Assembly: GCA_963777895.1 (NCBI GenBank)
Contig: CAVZSF010000005.1
Coordinates: 186,001 to 250,000, forward strand
Length of the DNA: 64,000 nucleotides
Direction of reading: 5' to 3'
Source: UBA2241 sp963777895
GTDB taxonomy: Bacteria; Actinomycetota; Thermoleophilia; UBA2241
This document shows, one piece after another, positions 25,924-31,728 of this stretch (position 1 is its first letter; each line of letters begins with the position of its first letter). Both the position numbers and the translations under genes were made by a program. The notes under the pieces were generated by a model. The model was given only the letters and a program-made list of their open reading frames with translations, ran no database searches and was not told where the DNA came from.

Positions 25924-27021
25924 ATGAGCCGCACGCGACTCGAGCCCGAGGTGTTCGCCCTGCCCGTGGTGCGGCTGCGCGAGGGCTATTACTCGGACGC
26001 CTATTTCAACCGCACGAAGACGGTGCTCGAGCAGGATGCCCTGCACCCGCGCGTCCTCCTCCAGGTCTTCCAGAAGCGCTCGCGGGCGGTCATGGGCGGG
26101 ACCGACGAGGCCATCGCCATCCTCAAGCTGGCCAGCGGGCGCTTCGAGGAGGGTCCCGATGGGACGCGGTGGCGAGACGGGTGGGACGACCTCGTCGTGC
26201 ACTCGTTGTACGACGGCGACGAGGTCGGAGCGTGGGAGACGGCCCTCACGATCGAGGGCGACTACAGTCTCTTCGCCCATCTCGAGACGGTCTACCTCGG
26301 CGTGCTGACGCGACGCACCCTGATCTCGACCAACGTGCGCGAGGTCGTCGCCGCGGCCAAGGGCAAAGAGATCCTCTTCTTCCCGGCCCGTTTCGACCAC
26401 TACAGGGTCCAGACGGGGGACGGGTACGCCGCTCACGTTGCCGGGGCCATCGGGGTCTCGACCGATGCCCAGGCGAGCTGGTGGGGCGGCAAGGGCATCG
26501 GCACGGTGCCGCACGGCCTGATCGCCGCCTGCCACGGCGACACCGTCAAGGCCGCGACCCTCTTCGCCGACGCGTTCTACCCGGACGTCAACGTCGTCGC
26601 TCTCGTCGACTGGGAGAACGACTGCGTCGGCACCAGCCTGGCCTGTGCCCGCGCCTTGGGAGAGCGGCTGTGGGGCGTGCGCCTCGACACGTCCGAGACG
26701 ATGGTCGACAGGTCCCTGTGGGACATGATGAGCAGCTTCCGGCCGATCGGTGTCAACCCGCAACTGGTGTGCCGGGTGCGCGAGGCGCTGGACCGCGAGG
26801 GGTTTCATGCGGTGAAGATCGTCGTGAGCGGCGGCTTCGACGCCGTGAAGATCGCCGCCTTCGAAGCCGCCGGGGTGCCGGCCGACGCGTACGGCGTGGG
26901 GTCCAGCCTGCTGCGCGGCAACACCGACTTCACCGCCGACGTCGTTCTCGTGGAGGGCAGGCCCTGCGCCAAGGCGGGACGGGCTTACCGTCCGAACCCG
27001 CGTCTGGTGCGGGTGGAGTAG
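25924..27021 (+). CDS. pncB: Nicotinate phosphoribosyltransferase
   Basis: A 365-residue type II-like phosphoribosyltransferase. EGYYSDAYFNRT near the N terminus, the TRRTLISTNVREVV region, FFPARFDHY, a GIGTVPHG segment with the phosphorylated or active-site His, VALVDWEND, VRLDTSE and IVVSGGFD near 300, and the YGVGSSLL phosphate loop follow the order of NAPRTases. The enzyme joins nicotinate to PRPP to give NaMN in NAD salvage. The nicotinamidase-like gene that makes nicotinate follows directly (stop TAG then GTG). The length is shorter than bacterial type I PncB (about 400) but common among short forms. Confidence 0.9.
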   Translation: MSRTRLEPEVFALPVVRLREGYYSDAYFNRTKTVLEQDALHPRVLLQVFQKRSRAVMGGTDEAIAILKLASGRFEEGPDGTRWRDGWDDLVVHSLYDGDEVGAWETALTIEGDYSLFAHLETVYLGVLTRRTLISTNVREVVAAAKGKEILFFPARFDHYRVQTGDGYAAHVAGAIGVSTDAQASWWGGKGIGTVPHGLIAACHGDTVKAATLFADAFYPDVNVVALVDWENDCVGTSLACARALGERLWGVRLDTSETMVDRSLWDMMSSFRPIGVNPQLVCRVREALDREGFHAVKIVVSGGFDAVKIAAFEAAGVPADAYGVGSSLLRGNTDFTADVVLVEGRPCAKAGRAYRPNPRLVRVE

Positions 27022-27573
27022 GTGAACATGGACGATCCACAGAAGAAGGCGATCATCGTCGTCGACATGCTGGTCGGGTTCTGCCGCCGCGGGAACCTCG
27101 CGAGCGAGCGTCTCGACCGCGTCACCGCCCCGATCGTCACGTACCTCGAGCGCGAGCGAGCCGCCGGCGCCGAGCTGATCTTCCTCGTCGACACGCACGC
27201 CCCGGACGACGCCGAGTTCGCCATCTTCCCGCCGCACTGCGTCGAGGGCTCCGGCGAGGACGAGCTCGTGCCGGAGCTCAGAGAGCTCGCGGCGCACGGC
27301 CACGTCGTGCGCAAGCGGAGGTACTCAGGCTTCTACGACACGGAGCTGGAGGCCCTCCTCGGGGTGATTGCGCCCGCTGTGGTCGAGGTGGTCGGCGTCT
27401 GCACCGACATCTGCGTGCTGCACACCGTCGCCGACCTGCGCAACCGCGACATCCCCGTGGTGGTCTGGGCCGGCATGGTCGAGACGTACGACGCGCCGGG
27501 GCACGACGGCGACGAGGCCAACGCGTTCGCGCTCGCGCACCTGCGCGACATCCTCGGAGCACGCGTGGAGTAG
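27022..27573 (+). CDS. pncA: Isochorismatase-family nicotinamidase
   Basis: About 183 residues (181 if ATG 27028 is used instead of GTG 27022). The catalytic triad of the cysteine hydrolase family is visible: Asp in IIVVDMLVGF near residue 15, Lys in VVRKRRYSGF near 97, and Cys in VGVCTDICVLHT near 132-135. TDTHAPDD-like and FPPHCVEG segments give the metal ligands of nicotinamidases. Its product nicotinate is the substrate of the gene just upstream, so the two form a salvage operon. Other isochorismatase-like hydrolases cannot be wholly excluded, but the neighbour makes the assignment strong. Confidence 0.88.
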   Translation: MNMDDPQKKAIIVVDMLVGFCRRGNLASERLDRVTAPIVTYLERERAAGAELIFLVDTHAPDDAEFAIFPPHCVEGSGEDELVPELRELAAHGHVVRKRRYSGFYDTELEALLGVIAPAVVEVVGVCTDICVLHTVADLRNRDIPVVVWAGMVETYDAPGHDGDEANAFALAHLRDILGARVE

Positions 27574-27676
27574 GACGGAACGGGGAAGGCCGGCCAAGTC
27601 GCCCGCCGCGGGGGCGAGAGTCTACGGCCGGCCCCGCCGAAGGGGCCGATCTGGGCGTGAGCCTCCGGCCGGCGCC

Positions 27677-28288
27677 TCAGGGGATCGGCGCGGGCGTCTC
27701 GTTCTGCCCGGCGAGCAGGTCGACGAAGTTCTGCGAGGCGCGGCCCATCGGCGTATCGGGATCGATGCGGGCCGCCTTGACCCACTCCGTCCGGGCGGCC
27801 CGCACGTCCTGCATCGAGAAGTAGATGACGGCCAGGTCGTAGTGCGCCTCCTGGTTGTCCGGCATCGTGTCGAGGACCTCCTGGATGGTCTTCACGGCGC
27901 GCGCGTCGTACCCCTTGGCGTGCCAGACCATGGCCATGCGCACGAGGGCGGAGGGATGGCCGGGCTGTCTGCGGAGGGCCTCCCGGAAGCACGCGGCCGC
28001 TTCGTCGAGGCGTTGCGCCAGGTAGTACGCGTCCCCCAGGTTCAGGGAGATACGGAGGCTCGCCGGGTTCGCCTGGTGAGCGCGCTCGAGAGTCGCGATC
28101 TCGCGCCCGAGTGTGGCCTCGTCGATCATGCCGAAGGCGTCGGTCGCGATAGGGTGCTCCGGAGGCGCGCTCGCGCCGGACAAGGCAGTCTCACTCCCCG
28201 CGCCCGGAGAGCGAGACCCGGCGAGCAGGATGCCGATCCCGAGCGAGACGGCGACGGCGATGGCGATGAGGGGGATGTGGCGGCGCAC
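27677..28288 (-). CDS. Membrane-anchored TPR protein
   Basis: About 203 residues from GTG 28288, which follows AGGAAGG by five bases. A frame start at 28342 would overlap the TATACT promoter box and is rejected. An N-terminal anchor or signal helix (about residues 4-23) is followed by a Ser/Ala/Pro-rich linker and three TPR units (about 75-180), including ISLNLGDAYYLAQRLDEAAACFREAL and the following ALVRMAMVWHAKGY repeat. TPR proteins serve as scaffolds; no enzyme domain is seen. It is divergent from the Rrf2 regulator and may share the repeat-bearing control region at 28343-28555. Confidence 0.82.
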   Translation of the reverse strand: MRRHIPLIAIAVAVSLGIGILLAGSRSPGAGSETALSGASAPPEHPIATDAFGMIDEATLGREIATLERAHQANPASLRISLNLGDAYYLAQRLDEAAACFREALRRQPGHPSALVRMAMVWHAKGYDARAVKTIQEVLDTMPDNQEAHYDLAVIYFSMQDVRAARTEWVKAARIDPDTPMGRASQNFVDLLAGQNETPAPIP

Positions 28289-28332
28289 GGCACCTTCCTG
28301 GAGCCTTGCTCGGAGCCTGTCGCGGGAGCGCG

Positions 28333-28338
28333 AGTATA
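28333..28338 (-). promoter_or_regulatory. -10 box (TATACT) of the TPR gene
   Basis: The minus strand reads TATACT about 44 bases before GTG 28288, with the AGGAAGG ribosome site between them. Confidence 0.4.
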
Positions 28339-28367
28339 GCAACGCGGGGAAGGCCGCCCGGCCGGGC

Positions 28368-28426
28368 CCTTAACGAAGCACGGCTACAGACCGGCGCCAC
28401 GTTCACCAGCCTTAACCCGCCTTAAC
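28368..28426. repeat. Three CCTTAAC direct repeats in a divergent control region
   Basis: CCTTAAC occurs at 28368-28374, 28410-28416 and 28420-28426; the last two are ten bases apart, one helical turn, within GCCTTAACCC-GCCTTAACCA. They lie between the TPR gene and the Rrf2 gene in otherwise GC-rich sequence and might be binding sites. Confidence 0.35.
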
Positions 28427-28482
28427 CAGCGGTGGTGGGCGCCGGTCAGGTCGGGCGGCTCCCCTGCGGCCCGGCGCAGGAG

Positions 28483-28512
28483 TTGACGCGCCGGGCCGCC
28501 GGTCGATAGAGT
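28483..28512 (+). promoter_or_regulatory. Promoter of the Rrf2-type gene
   Basis: TTGACG (28483-28488) and TAGAGT (28507-28512) are 18 bases apart. Transcription would start near 28519, inside the operator that follows. Confidence 0.55.
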
Positions 28513-28517
28513 CCAAA

Positions 28518-28538
28518 ACAAGACTTATTCAGTCCTGT
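28518..28538 (+). promoter_or_regulatory. Probable Rrf2/IscR-type operator over the transcription start
   Basis: ACAAGAC-TTATTCA-GTCCTGT is a 7-7-7 inverted repeat with one mismatch. Its core GACTTATTCAGTC (28522-28534) closely follows the IscR type 1 core GACT-RWWWY-AGTC. It lies just after the -10 box and 18 bases before the regulator's start, which suggests autoregulation. Confidence 0.6.
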
Positions 28539-28555
28539 CTCCAGAAGGCGAGGCT

Positions 28556-28972
28556 GTGGGACTCCAGCTGACACGCGGGGGCGAGTACGCGATCCGCGCC
28601 ATGATGTACCTTGCGACGCTTCCCGACGGACGGGTGGCGTCGCTGCATGAGGTCGGGCGCGCCCAGGACATCCCCGAGAGCTTCCTCGCCAAGATCCTGC
28701 AGAGCCTGGTGCACGCCGGGCTGGCGGCGTCGCACCGCGGCGCGCATGGGGGGTTTGCTCTCGAGCGGCCCGCCGGCGAGATCTCGGCGCGCGCCGTGAT
28801 CGAGGCCGTGGACGGCCCTATCGCGCTGAACGGATGCGTGCTGTGGCCGGAGGGCTGCGAGCGGAGCGGCAGCTGCCGGATGCACGAGGTCTGGGTCGAC
28901 GCACAGGAGCGGATGATGGGCGTGCTCGAGGGCGTCACCCTGGCGACGCTCGTCGCCGAGCGCGTCCGCTAG
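28556..28972 (+). CDS. Rrf2 family Fe-S transcriptional regulator (IscR/NsrR-like)
   Basis: A 138-residue winged-helix protein. LTRGGEYAIRAMMYLA opens the HTH, and ESFLAKILQSLVHAGL gives the recognition and linker helices, followed by the wing GAHGGFALERPA. Three cysteines, Cys94, Cys101 and Cys107 (C-x6-C-x5-C), match the loop that holds an Fe-S cluster in IscR, NsrR and RsrR. It therefore probably senses iron-sulfur status, NO or redox stress. The target site is probably the dyad over its own promoter. No isc/suf genes are in the window; the GTG start has a GAAGGCGAGG site upstream. galE follows on the opposite strand. Confidence 0.9.
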   Translation: MGLQLTRGGEYAIRAMMYLATLPDGRVASLHEVGRAQDIPESFLAKILQSLVHAGLAASHRGAHGGFALERPAGEISARAVIEAVDGPIALNGCVLWPEGCERSGSCRMHEVWVDAQERMMGVLEGVTLATLVAERVR

Positions 28973-28975
28973 CCC

Positions 28976-29947
28976 TCAGCCGGCGTAACCGCCGGGGTAC
29001 GCCTGCATCCACCGCCAGGCGTCGGCCACGGCGTCGCGCAGGGTGCGCCGCGGCGACCAGCCCAGTTCCTCTCCGGCGCGAGCGTTCGAAGCGACGAGCG
29101 CCGGGGGATCGCCGGGCCGGCGTGCGACCACCGCACGAGGCACCGGAAGCCCGGTGACATCCTCCACCGCTGCGAGCACGGCCAGCACCGAGTCGCCGTG
29201 CCCGGTCCCGAGGTTGAAGCATCCGCGGGTCGTGGGGAGCCCCTCGAGTGCCGCGATGTGGGCCTCGGCTAGGTCGACGACATGTACGTAGTCCCGCACG
29301 CAGGTGCCGTCCGGCGTGGGATAGTCGTCGCCGAACACGCGCAGCTCGCGCCCGTCTCGCGCGGCGGCGAGGGCAAGGGGGATCAGGTGAGACTCGGGGC
29401 TATGGTCCTCGCCGGCCTCACCGTCGGCCCCGCTCGCGTTGAAGTAGCGCAACGCCGTGAAGGCGAGGACCCCCTCCTCGCTGGCCGCGGCCAGCAGTCG
29501 TTCGCCGGTCAGCTTGGTCTCGCCGTAAGGGTTGGTGGGCGCGAGCTCGTCTCGCTCCTCGATCGGGACGCGATGCGGCTCGCCGTAGACGGCGGCCGTG
29601 GACGAGAACACCACGCGGCGGACGCCGGCGCCACGGCAGGCGTCCACGAGCGCGGCCGTGCCGCCTTCGTTGACGTCGCGATAACGGTCGGGGTGGGCGA
29701 CGGACTCGCCCACCTCCGCGAGCGCCGCCATGTGCACCACGGCGTCGGCCTTGACCCCGGCCAGCACGGCGCGGAGGGCGGCGGCGTCGCGGATGTCCCC
29801 GCGTTCGAACCGGGCGCCGCGCGGCACGGCGGCGAGGTGGCCGCGCGAGAGGTCGTCGAACACGGCCACCGCGTGGCCGCGTGCCAAAAGGCGCGCGGCG
29901 ATCACGCTGCCGATGTAGCCGGCGCCGCCGGTGACGAGGACACGCAT
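28976..29947 (-). CDS. galE: UDP-glucose 4-epimerase
   Basis: A 323-residue extended short-chain dehydrogenase. GGAGYIGSVIAARLL at the N terminus binds NAD; the catalytic residues are Ser-Ser in FSSTAAVYG near residue 120 and YxxxK in NPYGETKLTGE near 145. DYPTPDGTCVRDYVHVVDLAEAH and the FNLGTGHGDSVLAV segment are typical of GalE. It interconverts UDP-glucose and UDP-galactose for surface sugars or galactose use. A TAGGAT box ends six bases before the ATG, so the mRNA is probably leaderless. It is convergent with the Rrf2 gene and leaves only three bases between stops. Confidence 0.92.
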   Translation of the reverse strand: MRVLVTGGAGYIGSVIAARLLARGHAVAVFDDLSRGHLAAVPRGARFERGDIRDAAALRAVLAGVKADAVVHMAALAEVGESVAHPDRYRDVNEGGTAALVDACRGAGVRRVVFSSTAAVYGEPHRVPIEERDELAPTNPYGETKLTGERLLAAASEEGVLAFTALRYFNASGADGEAGEDHSPESHLIPLALAAARDGRELRVFGDDYPTPDGTCVRDYVHVVDLAEAHIAALEGLPTTRGCFNLGTGHGDSVLAVLAAVEDVTGLPVPRAVVARRPGDPPALVASNARAGEELGWSPRRTLRDAVADAWRWMQAYPGGYAG

Positions 29948-29953
29948 GGCGTC

Positions 29954-29959
29954 ATCCTA
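29954..29959 (-). promoter_or_regulatory. -10 box (TAGGAT) for leaderless galE mRNA
   Basis: On the minus strand TAGGAT ends six bases before the ATG at 29947. No ribosome site is seen. Confidence 0.4.
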
Positions 29960-30019
29960 CCGTGCCTCTCCTCGTGGGGGACGCCGGCGCCCGGTACGGC
30001 GCGCGGCCTGGTGCAAAGA

Positions 30020-30054
30020 AAAGGGGCCCGGCGCGTGTGGCGCCGGGCCCCTTT
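30020..30054 (-). terminator. Intrinsic terminator after the zinc-ribbon gene
   Basis: A perfect 15-bp stem (30020-30034 with 30040-30054, loop GTGTG). Read on the minus strand the stem ends in CCCCTTT followed by TCTTTG, a T-rich tail, so it should stop transcripts of the small zinc-ribbon gene at 30100 before they enter galE's upstream region. Confidence 0.75.
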
Positions 30055-30099
30055 CGTCACATCATCGTGGGCGACGCGACCGCGCCGCGGCTGTCAGCC

Positions 30100-30297
30100 T
30101 CAGCCGAAGGGGCTGCCGCTCGGGGCACAGCTGCTGCTCCCGCCGGCGCCCAGATTGCGCAGGAAGCTCGAGAACTTCTGCCGCACGGACGTGGACTCGC
30201 ACTGCGGGCACACACGGTCCTCGTCCTTGAGGAAGCCCTGGACGTAGACCTCGAACTCGTGGTCGCAGTCGTTGCAGACAAGGTCGTAGCTCGCCAT
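30100..30297 (-). CDS. FmdB-type zinc-ribbon protein
   Basis: A 65-residue protein. MASYDLVCNDCDHEFE supplies the first CxxC and RVCPQCES the second, the FmdB/regulatory zinc-ribbon pattern; a Gly/Ser-rich tail follows. Members are found widely and are of unclear function, named after a protein near formamidase genes. The ATG follows GGAGGG. A TAGAAT box on the minus strand at 30336-30341 could be its promoter, overlapping the CsoR-like operator of the divergent tlpA gene, so both genes may respond to the same signal. A good terminator follows. Confidence 0.85.
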   Translation of the reverse strand: MASYDLVCNDCDHEFEVYVQGFLKDEDRVCPQCESTSVRQKFSSFLRNLGAGGSSSCAPSGSPFG

Positions 30298-30310
30298 CGC
30301 CCTCCACTGG

Positions 30311-30340
30311 TTGCCTACGTATACCCTCGGGGGGTATTCT
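30311..30340 (+). promoter_or_regulatory. Promoter of the tlpA-ccdA operon
   Basis: TTGCCT (30311-30316) and TATTCT (30335-30340) are 18 bases apart. The CsoR-like operator covers most of the spacer and the first bases of the -10 box, so binding would block the polymerase. Confidence 0.5.
30321..30337. promoter_or_regulatory. CsoR/CstR-type operator
   Basis: ATACCC-TCGGG-GGGTAT is a perfect 6-5-6 inverted repeat with the G/C-run form of sites bound by CsoR-family copper or persulfide sensors. It sits within the tlpA promoter and next to a minus-strand TAGAAT box for the zinc-ribbon gene. No CsoR gene lies in the window. Confidence 0.55.
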
Positions 30341-30421
30341 ACCTCTCCGCCAACGCTAGGCAAACCTTGGGGCCTGCGCGAACATGTCCCGGCAGGCCAT
30401 CGACAGGAGAGGGGCACGAGG

Positions 30422-30913
30422 ATGCGTTCGAGGAGCGTTGCCCTTGCCGTCATCATCGGCGTCGTCGCCATCGGCGCCATCATCGTGCTCGCCGATCGGC
30501 GGCAAGCCGAGGCAGAGCCCGCCAAGGCTCTGGCCGGCGTTACGATGCAGGGCGAGCCCTTCGACCTCGGGTCGTACCGGGGTAAGCCCGTGGTCGTCAA
30601 TTTCTTCGCCTCCTGGTGCCCGCCCTGCAACGCCGAAGCTCCCGACCTGGTCGCCTTCAGCGAGGCTCATCCGGAGGTCGCGGTCGTCGGCGTCGCCGTG
30701 AACGACGAGCGGAGCAAGACAGAGGCCTTCGTCAAGAAGTACGGCGTGGGCTACACGGTCGTCTCCGACGAGTCCGGCCAGCTCGGCGACCGGTGGGGTG
30801 TGAGCGGCATCCCGGAGACCTTCTTCCTCGACGCACGGGGCACCGTGAAGGACAGGATCATCGGCGCTGCTTCGCGGGACGGCTTCGAGGCCTCGCTGCA
30901 GAAGGCGTTGTGA
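30422..30913 (+). CDS. TlpA/ResA-type thiol-disulfide oxidoreductase
   Basis: A 163-residue protein. An N-terminal helix (about residues 5-24) anchors or exports it, followed by a thioredoxin fold with the active site WCPPC in FFASWCPPCNAEAPDL, a GVAVNDERSK strand-helix, and the cis-proline in SGIPETFFLD. TlpA/ResA proteins reduce disulfides outside the membrane, for example for cytochrome c maturation. The ATG follows GAGAGGGGCACGAGG. It is coupled by a GTGA overlap to ccdA, which supplies electrons from the cytoplasm. Its promoter holds a CsoR-like operator. Confidence 0.92.
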   Translation: MRSRSVALAVIIGVVAIGAIIVLADRRQAEAEPAKALAGVTMQGEPFDLGSYRGKPVVVNFFASWCPPCNAEAPDLVAFSEAHPEVAVVGVAVNDERSKTEAFVKKYGVGYTVVSDESGQLGDRWGVSGIPETFFLDARGTVKDRIIGAASRDGFEASLQKAL

Positions 30914-31650
30914 CGGCGGCGGACGCCATCGTGTCCGCCGTCACCGTAGAGACCCTCGACCTTGCCGCCGTTGGCCTGGCCTTCGCGGCCGGCTTCCTGT
31001 CCTTCCTTTCGCCGTGCGTGCTGCCGCTGCTCCCGGTGTATCTCTCGTACGTCTCGGGAGTGGGGGTCGAGCGCCTCGCTGCCAGCCGGGGCCGTGTCGC
31101 CGGACTCGCCGTCCTCTTCGTCGCCGGCTTCACCATCGTGTTCGTGCTGATGGGCGCGGGCGCCGGCGGCGTAGGCAGCCTGCTCGCGGACTACCGCCGC
31201 GAGCTGACCATCGCCGCCGGCGCCTTCATCGTCTTCAGCGGGCTCGTGGTGGCCGGCGCGATCCGCATTCCCGAGCGCGGGGTCGGGCTCGTGCCCACCC
31301 CCGGCGGGCCCGGAGGCGCGCTGCTCACAGGGGCCGCGCTGGCGGTCGCCTGGACGCCGTGCATCGGCTACGTGCTCGGCGCGATCCTCAGCATGGCGGC
31401 GTCCAGCCAGAGCGCCCTGTCGGGGTCACTGCTGCTCCTGGTCTACTCGCTGGGCATGGGCGTGCCCTTCGTGGCCGCGGCGCTCGCCTTCGACTGGATG
31501 GCGGAGCGCCTGCTGCCGCTGAAGCGGCACTATCACGCCGTCCAGACCACGGCCGGCGTCCTCCTTGTGGTGTTCGGCGTTCTGCTTGCGCTCGGGGTCA
31601 TGGAGCGGATGGCCGGCTGGCTGCCCACCGTCAGCCCGGGCGGTCTGTGA
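30910..31650 (+). CDS. ccdA: Cytochrome c biogenesis protein CcdA
   Basis: A 246-residue protein with six helices. The two redox cysteines are in LSFLSPCVLPLLPVYLSY (first helix) and AVAWTPCIGYVLGAIL (fourth helix), each followed by a proline-rich turn as in CcdA/DsbD-beta. It carries electrons from cytosolic thioredoxin across the membrane to TlpA. The GTG start overlaps the tlpA stop in GTGA, so both are made in step. No cytochrome c synthase genes are in the window, so the substrate may be other extracytoplasmic thiol proteins. Confidence 0.93.
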   Translation: MTAADAIVSAVTVETLDLAAVGLAFAAGFLSFLSPCVLPLLPVYLSYVSGVGVERLAASRGRVAGLAVLFVAGFTIVFVLMGAGAGGVGSLLADYRRELTIAAGAFIVFSGLVVAGAIRIPERGVGLVPTPGGPGGALLTGAALAVAWTPCIGYVLGAILSMAASSQSALSGSLLLLVYSLGMGVPFVAAALAFDWMAERLLPLKRHYHAVQTTAGVLLVVFGVLLALGVMERMAGWLPTVSPGGL

Positions 31651-31728
31651 CCGACGGGCCAGACCCGGCGACTCGACGGTCCACGACCGGTCGGCCGGGC
31701 GGCCCGCAGCGGATATCCTTGGCGACGC

